Shown here in pieces: positions 24,234-34,911 of a stretch of 64,000 nucleotides of DNA. Position numbers and translations under genes: made by a program. Origin of the DNA: Rubrobacter indicoceani (GTDB taxonomy: Bacteria > Actinomycetota > Rubrobacteria > Rubrobacterales > Rubrobacteraceae); assembly GCF_003568865.1 (NCBI RefSeq), contig NZ_CP031115.1, positions 1,550,001 to 1,614,000 of the forward strand. Reading direction: 5' to 3'. The notes beneath the pieces are model-generated. The model was not told the origin of the DNA, made no database searches, and saw only the letters and a program-made list of their open reading frames with translations. How positions within the stretch are numbered: the stretch's first letter is position 1; each line of letters starts with the position of its first letter.

Positions 24234-25130
24234 CTAGACCTTAAGAAACCGGGCAACCGAAACAAACGAGCCGACGACCCCGATAGCGACCCCGACGGCC
24301 ACGAGGATCAGCAGTATGGAGACCGTATCCACCGCGCCGCCCGATATCGGGACGTACGGCAGTTGCGCCTGAGACCAGCCGACGAACAGCGAGTTGAGCC
24401 ACGCCACGAGCAACGCCGCAAGCCCGGCTCCGACAAGGCTCTGCAGAAGCCCCTCAAAGAGAAACGGCGTACGCACGAAACCGTCCGACGCCCCGACGAG
24501 CTTCATCACCTCTATCTCCCCGCGCCGGGCGAAGATAGAGAGCCGGATGGCGTTGGAGATCAGCAGAACGCTCGCTATAAGAAACAGAACCGTCGCCCCG
24601 TAAAGCCCCCACGTTATGTAGCGCGTTACATCCGTCAGGCGTTCGATTGTCTGCTGCGGGTAGTTGAGATCCTGAGTATTGGCCCCGAGACCCTCCAGCT
24701 CGCCTGCGACCGCCTCGGCCGCGGCCGGGTCTTCGAGCTGTATCTCGAGCGACGGCGGCAGAATGCCCTCGTTGACGTCCTCGTAGATCTCGGGGTTGTC
24801 CCGGAAGGTGGCCTGGAAACGCTCCATCGCCTGCTCCTCGCTGATGAACCGAACCCCCGCAACCTCCGGTAGTTCCCCGACCTGCTCTTCAAGCTCCGTC
24901 ACCCGGTCCCCGGCGACATCGTTGGGCAGGTACCACTCTATGTTCACGTCCTGGCGCACCGAGCCAATGACCCCCTCGACGTGCGACCCGACAAGCAACC
25001 CCATCCCGAGCACGAGGATGCAGATAAACGTGGTCGTTATGGCGGTCAGGGCCATGAGGATGTTGCGGCGCAGGTTCCCGAACGCCTCCTTGACAAAGAA
25101 ACCAAGGTTAAACCTCATCGGAGTACGCAC
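24234..25130 (-). CDS. ftsX: Cell-division ABC transporter permease FtsX
   Basis: FtsX with FtsE links the divisome to peptidoglycan hydrolase activation. The 298-aa protein has the typical cytoplasmic N-terminus and first span (NILMALTAITTTFICILVLG), a large extracellular domain (about 50-165), and three C-terminal spans. The start overlaps the end of ftsE: either MRTPMRF at 25130 or an internal Met at 25118, and the family start (MRFNLGFFVKEAFGNLRRN) slightly favours the second. Confidence 0.95.
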   Translation of the reverse strand: MRTPMRFNLGFFVKEAFGNLRRNILMALTAITTTFICILVLGMGLLVGSHVEGVIGSVRQDVNIEWYLPNDVAGDRVTELEEQVGELPEVAGVRFISEEQAMERFQATFRDNPEIYEDVNEGILPPSLEIQLEDPAAAEAVAGELEGLGANTQDLNYPQQTIERLTDVTRYITWGLYGATVLFLIASVLLISNAIRLSIFARRGEIEVMKLVGASDGFVRTPFLFEGLLQSLVGAGLAALLVAWLNSLFVGWSQAQLPYVPISGGAVDTVSILLILVAVGVAIGVVGSFVSVARFLKV

Positions 25131-25794
25131 CCTTCACCATGTCCCGGACGATGCGCCCGCCGTCGAGCGCGACGACCCGCTTGCGCATCACATCCACCAT
25201 CTCCCGGTCGTGCGTCGCCACTATGACCGTCGTCCCGATACGGTTGATGCGGTGCAGAAGCTGCATGATCCCGACGCTCGTCTCCGGGTCGAGGTTTCCG
25301 GTCGGCTCATCGGCTATAAGAATCCTAGGCTGCCCCACAAACGCCCGCGCTATCGAGACGCGCTGCTGCTCGCCGCCGGACAGCTCGTGCGGGTATTTGT
25401 CGGTCTTCTGCGTCAGCCCGACAAGGTCGAGTATCTGCGGGACTTTCATCCTTATCTGCCGCCGGCGCGCCCCGGTTACCTCCATCGCGTAGGCAACGTT
25501 CTCCGCCACGGTCTTGTTTGGAAGAAGCTTGTAGTCCTGAAAAACGCACCCGATGTTCCTGCGATGCTTCGGTATCTTTCTTCGAGAGATAGCGGCCAGC
25601 TTCTGCCCCCGGACGTGAATCGCCCCCGCCGTCGGCTCCATCTCCTTGAGAAGAAGACGGATCATGGTGGACTTCCCCGAACCACTCTGCCCGACAAGGA
25701 AAACGAACTCACCGTCCTCTATGTCGAGGTTTATCTTCTCCAGGGCAATGGTATCCCGCCCGTAGAGCTTGGTAACGTTGTCGAATCGGATCAT
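25108..25794 (-). CDS. ftsE: Cell-division ABC transporter ATP-binding protein FtsE
   Basis: The 228-aa ATPase has Walker A GQSGSGKST, signature LSGGEQQRVSIARAF and Walker B ILIADEPTGNLDP, with the start MIRFDNVTKLYGRDTIALE characteristic of FtsE. It forms the FtsEX complex with the overlapping ftsX. A strong promoter and a set of direct repeats lie about 120 bases upstream. Confidence 0.96.
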   Translation of the reverse strand: MIRFDNVTKLYGRDTIALEKINLDIEDGEFVFLVGQSGSGKSTMIRLLLKEMEPTAGAIHVRGQKLAAISRRKIPKHRRNIGCVFQDYKLLPNKTVAENVAYAMEVTGARRRQIRMKVPQILDLVGLTQKTDKYPHELSGGEQQRVSIARAFVGQPRILIADEPTGNLDPETSVGIMQLLHRINRIGTTVIVATHDREMVDVMRKRVVALDGGRIVRDMVKGAYSDEV

Positions 25795-25916
25795 AGCCTC
25801 TCCATGAGCCGGACATCCCGTCCGGCGTCCGTACCCGCTCTAGTCGCCCCCGGTCCGCAGGGCTTCGCTTGTCCCGCCCGGCGCAGGCATCCCGCCGCAA
25901 CTCCAAGACGGCCTAG

Positions 25917-25981
25917 AAGATAGCAACGATTAGTTACTTTATCAACCCGCTCCGTTACTTTATTGTAACCTTTCCGTAACC
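25917..25981 (-). promoter_or_regulatory. ftsEX promoter overlapped by direct repeats
   Basis: TTGATA (25940-25945), a 17-bp spacer and TATCTT (25917-25922) on the minus strand form a good promoter, with a leader of about 115 bases before ftsE. Reading the plus strand, GTTACTTTAT occurs at 25933-25942 and 25954-25963 (21 bp apart, two helical turns) and GTAACC at 25965-25970 and 25976-25981 (11 bp apart). The first repeat overlaps the -35 box, as an operator would. Confidence 0.6.
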
Positions 25982-26827
25982 CTATCGCTGTACCGGGCCC
26001 CCCTGCGGTTCTCCGAGGTCGCCGCTCAGGACGAGCCGGTCACCGACTACTTCGGCCCGGCGAAGAACCGTACCGTCACCGACGTCTTCCACCGGGAAGG
26101 TGAGTTCGGTGCCGGAGAGGATGTCGCGGGTGATCTCCTCGGGCAGGGAGACCCCGGCTACGCTGACGCTTCGGGGGGTGTAGGCGAGGGATTCGGGCGT
26201 CTGGAGGGTGAGGTCGCCGCGCACTTCTACGGGGAGCGTGGTGTCGCCGAGGAGTTGCGGCTCCCGTCCCAGGACGAGTTGACCGCCTTCGAGGCGCACG
26301 TTCTCTTCGCCGGCCTCCTCGCGGGCGACCCGGGCGACTTCTTCGTTTGACACCACCGCTCTGAACGTACCGGAGAAAGCTTCCTCATAGACGGGCTCCG
26401 GTTGCCGGAGGCTCGCCGGCACGTCCACGTCGAAGGGATCAAGGGCGACATCTATCCTCCTGACCCTGAAGCCGAACAGGCGATCATCCCCGATGGAGAC
26501 GGTCCCGCCGGAGAAACGACCCCGCAGGATGTTCGGCGGCGGGTCGCTTGCGACCGAAACCTCCGGGTTACGTTCGAGGTCGAGGTCCTCCCGGATTCCG
26601 GCTGAGATCCTCTCTGAGACCAGGCCGGGGAGAAAGGTGTAGGAGCCGATGACCCCGATCAGCAGGACCACCGCGCCGAGGCCGAGGAGGAAGGCCGCCC
26701 CGAAGAGCAGAAACCGGGGGACGGCTCCCCCGCCAAACTTCTTCCGGCGTTCCCGGCGAGACCCGGTGCGGGGCCGACGCCAGTCCTGTCCCGTGCGGAT
26801 CTCCCGGTCGGGGCGGGGTGGTGGCAA
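25982..26827 (-). CDS. LmeA-like (DUF2993) membrane-anchored lipid-binding protein
   Basis: The 281-aa protein has a basic, Arg-rich N-terminus, one membrane span (about 37-62: FLLFGAAFLLGLGAVVLLIGVIG) and an extracytoplasmic domain of the DUF2993/LmeA type (SERISAGIREDLDLERNPEVSV, then repeated beta strands). Actinobacterial LmeA binds phosphoinositides and supports mannan elongation in the cell envelope. It lies 12 bases after prfB and upstream of the ftsEX promoter. Assignment rests on overall pattern rather than a unique motif. Confidence 0.7.
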   Translation of the reverse strand: MPPPRPDREIRTGQDWRRPRTGSRRERRKKFGGGAVPRFLLFGAAFLLGLGAVVLLIGVIGSYTFLPGLVSERISAGIREDLDLERNPEVSVASDPPPNILRGRFSGGTVSIGDDRLFGFRVRRIDVALDPFDVDVPASLRQPEPVYEEAFSGTFRAVVSNEEVARVAREEAGEENVRLEGGQLVLGREPQLLGDTTLPVEVRGDLTLQTPESLAYTPRSVSVAGVSLPEEITRDILSGTELTFPVEDVGDGTVLRRAEVVGDRLVLSGDLGEPQGGPVQR

Positions 26828-26839
26828 AGAGCCGCTCGC

Positions 26840-27931
26840 CTACTCGTCGGTCTTGAGCTTGAGGTAAGCGTAGATGAAATCATCGAGGTCGCCGTCGAGA
26901 ACGGCCTCGACGCCGCTCGTCTCCAGGCTGGAGCGCAGATCCTTCACCATCTGATACGGATGCAGAACGTAAGAGCGGATCTGGGAGCCGAAGCCGATGT
27001 CGGACTTCACCCCGCTCTGCGCCGCTATCTCCTCTTCGCGCTTCTCCCGCTCGCGCTCGAAGAGCCGCGCCCGCAGGACCTTCATCGCCACCTCGCGGTT
27101 CTGGTGCTGGCTCCGCTCGTTCTGGCACTGCACCACTATCCCGCTCGGAAGATGCGTTATCCGCACCGCGGAGTCCGTTTTATTGACGTGCTGACCGCCC
27201 GCGCCGCTCGCCCGGTACGTGTCTATCTTCAGCTCCTTCTCGTCTATCTCGACCTCGACCGCGTCGCCGATCACCGGCGCGACCGCCACCGAGGCGAAGC
27301 TCGTGTGCCGCCGCGAGCTCGAGTCGAACGGGCTGATGCGAACCAGACGGTGCACCCCGCGCTCTGCCGAGAGCAGACCGAAGGCAAACTCGCCCTTCAC
27401 GGTAAAGGTTGCAGATTTGATCCCGGCCTCGGCGTCCTCCGTGTACTCGATGACCTCCAGCCCGAAGTCGTGTCGCTCCACCCACCGCCGGTACATCCGG
27501 CTGAGCATCTCCGCCCAGTCCTGAGCCTCGACCCCGCCCGCACCCGAGTTAACGGTCAGGATGGCGTCCCCCGCATCGTACTCGCCGCTGAAGAGCCGGG
27601 CGATCTCCTGCTCGTCCAGCGCGGTCGCTACCCGTCCAAGCTCCACCTCGACCTCGTGGACGAGTTCGGCGTCGCCCTCGGCGAGCTCCAGTATCTCCCG
27701 GGAGTCAGCCAGCCGGGAGCGAAGGTCGTCCAGCAGCCGCACCCGACCCTCTACGCGCGAAAACCGGCCCGAGGTCTCCTTGGCCGAGTCCGGGTCGTCC
27801 CAGAAGTCCGGCTTCGACATCGCCCCCCCGAGCTTCTCGGCCTCGACGCGCATGGCTTCCAGGCCAAAGAACTCTTCGAGTTCCGCAAGGCGTCCCTCGA
27901 GCGTGGAGATCCTGTCGTTCAGGTCGGACAT
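26840..27931 (-). CDS. prfB: Peptide chain release factor 2 (no programmed frameshift)
   Basis: RF2 terminates at UGA and UAA. The 363-aa protein has the RF2-specific SPF tripeptide (LVRISPFDSSSR) and the GGQ motif (GAGGQHVNKTDSAVR). The start is the ATG at 27931 (MSDLNDRISTLEGRL), 11 bases after the secA stop; the frame is open upstream but there it overlaps secA. The N-terminus is complete in one frame, with no in-frame TGA near codon 25, so the autoregulatory +1 frameshift of many bacteria is absent. Confidence 0.94.
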   Translation of the reverse strand: MSDLNDRISTLEGRLAELEEFFGLEAMRVEAEKLGGAMSKPDFWDDPDSAKETSGRFSRVEGRVRLLDDLRSRLADSREILELAEGDAELVHEVEVELGRVATALDEQEIARLFSGEYDAGDAILTVNSGAGGVEAQDWAEMLSRMYRRWVERHDFGLEVIEYTEDAEAGIKSATFTVKGEFAFGLLSAERGVHRLVRISPFDSSSRRHTSFASVAVAPVIGDAVEVEIDEKELKIDTYRASGAGGQHVNKTDSAVRITHLPSGIVVQCQNERSQHQNREVAMKVLRARLFEREREKREEEIAAQSGVKSDIGFGSQIRSYVLHPYQMVKDLRSSLETSGVEAVLDGDLDDFIYAYLKLKTDE

Positions 27932-27942
27932 CTGACCCTGTC

Positions 27943-30612
<2,670 letters not shown>

Positions 30613-30693
30613 TGCCGGGATACCTCGCGTTTGGATCGTTTGATCCGGTTCGGGTCCGCACGTTAACGCACCCGCCGGAGAGTAGTCGAGCTT

Positions 30694-30722
30694 ATTATAT
30701 GGCTTCGGGCCGGATGTGTCGG
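30694..30722 (-). promoter_or_regulatory. Promoter of secA-prfB
   Basis: A perfect TATAAT (30694-30699) with CCGACA (30717-30722) at a 17-bp spacer lies on the minus strand, about 80 bases before the secA start. The 189-base gap between hpf and secA otherwise holds a CCGGTG/CACCGG hairpin near 30750-30770. Confidence 0.65.
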
Positions 30723-30801
30723 TTCGGACGCCCTTGGTACCCGCCGGATACGTTTCCGGTGCCTCACCGGTTTTCAGGCGAGCGGCGGCCCGCCGGGCGG
30801 T

Positions 30802-31371
30802 TCAGGTGGTCGGCTCTATCAGCCCGTAGTCCCCGTCGTGCCGGCGGTAGACGACGCTTACGTCGCCGGACTCCGCGCTCGTAAAGACAAAGAAGTCGTG
30901 CTCCAGCAGCTCCATCTGCATGACGGCCTCTTCCGGCCCCATGGGCTTTACCTGAAACTGCTTGGTCTTGACTATCTTCGCCTCTATCTCTTCTTCTTCG
31001 ACTTCGTCGACCACGAAGGGCTTCGGCTCAAGGTCCGCCTGCCGGTCGCGCTCACCATGCCAGCGGTCTACCTGCTTTGAACGGAACCGCTTTACCTGCC
31101 GCTCCAGCTTACGCCCCATCCCGTCTATGGCGGCGTACATGTCCACCGAGGACTCGGTCGCCTTTATCACCGAGCCGTTCAGAAAAAGCGTGGCCTCGAC
31201 TATCTCCGGCTCCTTGCGGGCCCTGTTGCGCTCGTGGATGAGTTCTACCTCGGCGCGGCAGTCGCTTTTCTCCTCGTCGAAGAACCGCGCGATGCGCTCT
31301 ACCTTCTCGCGAGCGTGAGCATCGAGCGCGTCGGTTACGGAGAGGTTCTTTCCCTTGACGATTACCTCCAC
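30802..31371 (-). CDS. hpf: Ribosome hibernation-promoting factor, long form
   Basis: The 189-aa protein has an N-terminal S30Ae/HPF domain (MEVIVKGKNLSVTDALDAHA..., about 1-105) and a C-terminal dimerisation domain (KTKQFQVKPMGPEEAVMQMELL), the long form that pairs ribosomes into 100S particles in stationary phase. The GTG at 31371 has an AAGGAGG site 6 bases upstream. It follows comF by 51 bases, and the two are probably co-transcribed. Confidence 0.94.
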   Translation of the reverse strand: MEVIVKGKNLSVTDALDAHAREKVERIARFFDEEKSDCRAEVELIHERNRARKEPEIVEATLFLNGSVIKATESSVDMYAAIDGMGRKLERQVKRFRSKQVDRWHGERDRQADLEPKPFVVDEVEEEEIEAKIVKTKQFQVKPMGPEEAVMQMELLEHDFFVFTSAESGDVSVVYRRHDGDYGLIEPTT

Positions 31372-31422
31372 CTGAGCCTCCTTGTGGTCGCTGGAAATGG
31401 TCGGGCGCTGCGCAGGGCTTTT

Positions 31423-32139
31423 CTAGCAGGTTCTACAGAAACTCACCGCATGTACCTCCCCGGCCCCGGCCCGGATCAGCTCCGAGGCGCACTCGCTCAT
31501 GGTCGCGCCCGTCGTGAACACGTCGTCCACGAGCAGGACGGTTCCTTTTATCCTCCCGCCGAATCGAAAGGCTCCGTGCACGTTCCGACGCCGCTCTACC
31601 GCGGAGAGCTCGACCTGATCCCGCACCCTCCTGAGCACCTCGAACCCTCCCGAAACCTCCACCCCGATAAAACCCGCAACCTCCTGCGCCAGAACCTCGG
31701 CCTGGTTGAAACCCCGCATCCTTCTGCGCGACGGATGCATCGGCACCGCAACGACCCGCTCGTAGCGCCGCTCCACAAGCGAACCGACCATCAGCGGGGC
31801 CATCACCCTCCGCGCGACCGCAAAGTCCCCGTCGTACTTCAAGGCCCGCACAAGCTGCTTTCCGACACCCCCGTACGAGACCGGGGCTACCGCCGTGTCG
31901 AAACCGTAGTCCACGCCTTTGCAACCCTCGCACACCGGGGTATCGAAGACGGTCGGAAGCCCGCAACGATCACACCGCTCGCCGGAGATGATCGGCAGTT
32001 CGTCGTGGCAGCCGCAGCAGAGCACGTCACTCGAACGGGACTCGCAGACCGCGCAGCGTGTCGGGTAGAAAAGGTCGAGGGCCGCGTTCAGGTACTGTCT
32101 GTAAACCCCGGCGGTTTGCGGTTTCCTGTTGACCCTCAT
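31423..32139 (-). CDS. comF: ComF-family phosphoribosyltransferase-like protein
   Basis: ComF proteins support DNA uptake or recombination. The product has an N-terminal double zinc ribbon (CAVCES, CCGCH, CDRCG, CEGC) and a C-terminal PRTase fold with the PRPP-loop motif VLLVDDVFTTGATMSEC and the MHPSRRRMRGFNQAE segment. I choose the ATG at 32139 (MRVNRKPQTAG) because the family begins shortly before LDLFYPTRCAVC; the frame stays open to a TTG at 32259 and an ATG at 32193, so the N-terminus is uncertain. It is followed by hpf. Confidence 0.88.
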   Translation of the reverse strand: MRVNRKPQTAGVYRQYLNAALDLFYPTRCAVCESRSSDVLCCGCHDELPIISGERCDRCGLPTVFDTPVCEGCKGVDYGFDTAVAPVSYGGVGKQLVRALKYDGDFAVARRVMAPLMVGSLVERRYERVVAVPMHPSRRRMRGFNQAEVLAQEVAGFIGVEVSGGFEVLRRVRDQVELSAVERRRNVHGAFRFGGRIKGTVLLVDDVFTTGATMSECASELIRAGAGEVHAVSFCRTC

Positions 32140-32263
32140 GTAACCGCCATTGTGCGCCACGGAACCGCGCCCGGCAATATTCCAGAGGCACATATCTACG
32201 TTATGAAAAGCCCCGGGCGCTCGGGAGAAGCTGTACAGGAGGCGGCCGGGCTTCTTCAACAGA

Positions 32264-32285
32264 CCGTATCCGGACCGTATCCGGA
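32264..32285. repeat. Two tandem 11-bp repeats after the nucleotidyltransferase gene
   Basis: CCGTATCCGGA occurs twice in tandem at 32264-32274 and 32275-32285, in the gap between the nucleotidyltransferase stop and comF. The 151-base gap otherwise holds no clear signal. Confidence 0.6.
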
Positions 32286-32290
32286 CCGCG

Positions 32291-33397
32291 CTAGAAGCTG
32301 ACGCTCCTCGGCGCGAGCTCGACCTTCGGGTTCAGGCGGATGCCGAGGTCAAGGACGTTTCCCTCGCCGACGACGCTCCCGGCGCCCAGCACCGAGAGGC
32401 CGCGCACTATCGCCCCCCGGCAGACGCGGACGTCCTTTCCGACGATGGAGCCCCGCACCACCGCCCCGTCTTCGATAACCGCGCCGTCAAGGACGATGCT
32501 CCCCTCGACCATCGCGCCGGCCCCTATCCTGCAGTTCTTCCCGAGCGAGACGCGCCCGCCGATGGTGGCGAGGTCGCCTATCCTGCACCCGAGACCGACC
32601 ACGACCGGCGGCAGTATCTTTGCATTCTTCCCGACCGAAACCGAGCTGTCCACCTCGAGGTAATCAAAGTCCTCACCCGCCCCGACCGCCCCGGAGAGAA
32701 CGTCGTTTGAGGCCGCAAGGTAACTGCGCGGCGTCCCGATATCGCGCCAGTACGAACTCGAGACGTGCGCGTAGAGGCCGCCTCCCTCCTGCAGGTGCGG
32801 AAAGACCTCGCGCTCGATAGAGACCTCCTGGTCGGCGGGGATTGACCGGATCACCTCCCGGTCCAGAACGTATATCCCGGCGTTTATGAGGTTTGTCGTG
32901 ATCTCATCGGAGGATGGTTTCTCAAGGAACCGCCGGACTTTCATGTCGTGCTCGACCTCGACCAGCCCGTAGGCCGTCGGGTCTTCCACGCTTGTGAGGG
33001 TGATCGTCGCTCGAGCGCCCTTTGCCTCGTGCTGCTCTATTGCGGCCCGCAGGCTCATTCCCGTAAGAACGTCGCCGTTGAGTACCACGACCGGGCCGTC
33101 GCCCCGCAGAAACCGCTCGGCGTTTTTTATGCCCCCCGCCGTCCCGAGCGCGGTCTTCTCGATGGCGTAGTCAACCGTGAAGCCGTCGAGGTCGTCCCGC
33201 TCCGCAATGTAGGACTGTATCGGGTCCGGCATGTAGCCGAGGGAGAGAACCATCCCGTCTATCCCGGCCTCGCGCAGAAGGTCTATCGTGTACCCGAGAA
33301 ACGGCTTGTTGCGTATCGGTACAAGTGCCTTCGGGGTATCGTATGTGACGGGCCTCAGACGAGTGCCGAGGCCGCCTACCAGTATGATCGCCTGCAT
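32291..33397 (-). CDS. Sugar-1-phosphate nucleotidyltransferase (NDP-sugar synthase)
   Basis: The 368-aa enzyme has an N-terminal nucleotidyltransferase domain (GGLGTRLRPVTYDTPKALVPI, Mg-binding VVLNGDV) and a C-terminal left-handed beta-helix of hexapeptide repeats (IGDLATIGGRVSLGKNCRIG, VIEDGAVVRGSIVG). This is the layout of mannose-1-phosphate guanylyltransferase / glucose-1-phosphate thymidylyltransferase-like enzymes that make activated sugars for wall polymers or compatible solutes. Base and sugar specificity cannot be assigned. Its ATG has a TATTCT box 6 bases upstream, suggesting a leaderless mRNA. Confidence 0.88.
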   Translation of the reverse strand: MQAIILVGGLGTRLRPVTYDTPKALVPIRNKPFLGYTIDLLREAGIDGMVLSLGYMPDPIQSYIAERDDLDGFTVDYAIEKTALGTAGGIKNAERFLRGDGPVVVLNGDVLTGMSLRAAIEQHEAKGARATITLTSVEDPTAYGLVEVEHDMKVRRFLEKPSSDEITTNLINAGIYVLDREVIRSIPADQEVSIEREVFPHLQEGGGLYAHVSSSYWRDIGTPRSYLAASNDVLSGAVGAGEDFDYLEVDSSVSVGKNAKILPPVVVGLGCRIGDLATIGGRVSLGKNCRIGAGAMVEGSIVLDGAVIEDGAVVRGSIVGKDVRVCRGAIVRGLSVLGAGSVVGEGNVLDLGIRLNPKVELAPRSVSF

Positions 33398-33403
33398 ACG
33401 GCT

Positions 33404-33409
33404 AGAATA
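33404..33409 (-). promoter_or_regulatory. Candidate -10 box for a leaderless nucleotidyltransferase mRNA
   Basis: TATTCT on the minus strand is 6 bases from the ATG at 33397. It lies just after the nuo terminator hairpin. No -35 match is seen. Confidence 0.35.
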
Positions 33410-33413
33410 CCGG

Positions 33414-33438
33414 AAAACCCGGCGCTTCTCCGCACCGG
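33414..33438 (-). terminator. Terminator after the nuo operon
   Basis: On the minus strand CCGGTGC (loop GGAGAA) GCGCCGG forms a 7-bp stem (one G-T pair) followed by GTTTTCC, 21 bases after the nuoN stop. Confidence 0.65.
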
Positions 33439-33459
33439 AACCAGCGGCTCAGCACCGCC

Positions 33460-34911
33460 TCACCCAAGACCCGCTCCGCCCGTCACGGTCGCCAGAAGTC
33501 CGACAAAGACCACGAACACGACCGTCAGAACCGCCATGGCGTAGATCGAAAACACCATCGCCCCGTCGTCCGTCTTCGGTCCGTCGGAGACCGGCTCCTC
33601 CAGAAACATGTTTCGGAAAACGGCGAAATAGTACGGCAGCGAGATAACGCTGTTCACGACCACCGCCCCCACGACAACGTAAACAAGCACCGACCCGGAC
33701 TGAGCCCCCGCGAGGATCACCCACATCTTCCCGAAAAACCCCGAAAACGGCGGCAGCCCCACAAGGGCCGCCATAAACACACCCATCGCTACCGCAAGCA
33801 TCGGACGCGTCCTGAACAACCCGTTGTACAGCTTGAAGTCCTCTCCAACCACGTCAACCACAAAGAACGCCCCGAGGTTCATAACCGCATAAGCGGTTAC
33901 ATAGATAAGCACGGCCTGCACCCCGAGGTTTGTGTTCGCGCCCTGGACCGCCGCGATGGCGGCGAGGATGTAGCCCGAATGGGCGACGGAGGAGTAGGCG
34001 AGCATCCGGCGAACGCTTGTCTGGCGCAGGGCGAGCAGGTTTCCGGTGAACATCGTCAGGATGGCGAGGACGCCGACAAGGGCGGTCCAGACGGCGGTTG
34101 CGGCGGGCATCGCTTCCACGAGGATGCGAAGCAGCGCGGCGAAGGTCGCGGCCTTCGGGGCGACGGAGAGAAAGGCGGCGGCGCTGGTCGGCGCGCCCTG
34201 GTAGGCGTCCGGCGTCCAGAAGTGGAAGGGCGCGGCCGAGAGCTTGAAGGCGAAGCCGCTCACGAGCAGCGCGAGGCCGAGCATCCCGACCGGGGTAAGG
34301 CCCTCGGAGTACGCGGCGGCGATATCTGAAAACGCGGCGGAGCCTGCGAAACCGTAGAGAAGGACGATACCGTAGAGCAGCACCGCAGAGGCTATAACGC
34401 CCGTGACGAGGTACTTCATGCCGCCCTCCGCGCTCTCGGCGCGGCGACGATCAAAAGCGACAAGGGCGTAGGACGGGATGGTCGCGAGTTCGAGGGCGAG
34501 AAAGAGGCCGAAGAGGTCGCGCATCGAGACCAGCAGCAGCGCCCCGAAGACCACCGAAAGCATCAGAACAGCGTACTCCGGGCCGTCGCCGTTTGTGCGG
34601 GAGGCGAAGCGGGTCGCGGCGAGCATCGAGAAAAACGCCGCGCCGAGGACGACGAGTTTTATGTACAGCGCAAAGGGGTCTATCACGAAGCCGTCCCCGA
34701 AAAACGAACCGGAGAAGCCCGAGGCGAGCAGGGCGACCGTCGCGACGAACGCCGCGACAACGCCGAACGGCGCGAGGCCGGAGGCAAGGGATTTCGCTCC
34801 CTGAGACTCGGCGAAAACCCCGGTCAGCAGGGTAACGACAAGGAACACGCAGACGATCAGCTCCGGGAGAAGGGCGACTATAGACTGGGCCGTTACAAGT
34901 CCATCCATCAC
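33460..34911 (-). CDS. nuoN: NADH-quinone oxidoreductase subunit N
   Basis: The 483-aa antiporter-like membrane subunit of complex I has about 14 spans and the conserved proton-channel regions (GMKYLVTGVIASAVLLYG; KLSAAPFHFWTPDAYQGAP; RRMLAYSSVAHSGYIL). It is the last gene of nuoA-N and overlaps nuoM by 4 bases (ATGA). A terminator follows. Confidence 0.95.
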   Translation of the reverse strand: MMDGLVTAQSIVALLPELIVCVFLVVTLLTGVFAESQGAKSLASGLAPFGVVAAFVATVALLASGFSGSFFGDGFVIDPFALYIKLVVLGAAFFSMLAATRFASRTNGDGPEYAVLMLSVVFGALLLVSMRDLFGLFLALELATIPSYALVAFDRRRAESAEGGMKYLVTGVIASAVLLYGIVLLYGFAGSAAFSDIAAAYSEGLTPVGMLGLALLVSGFAFKLSAAPFHFWTPDAYQGAPTSAAAFLSVAPKAATFAALLRILVEAMPAATAVWTALVGVLAILTMFTGNLLALRQTSVRRMLAYSSVAHSGYILAAIAAVQGANTNLGVQAVLIYVTAYAVMNLGAFFVVDVVGEDFKLYNGLFRTRPMLAVAMGVFMAALVGLPPFSGFFGKMWVILAGAQSGSVLVYVVVGAVVVNSVISLPYYFAVFRNMFLEEPVSDGPKTDDGAMVFSIYAMAVLTVVFVVFVGLLATVTGGAGLG

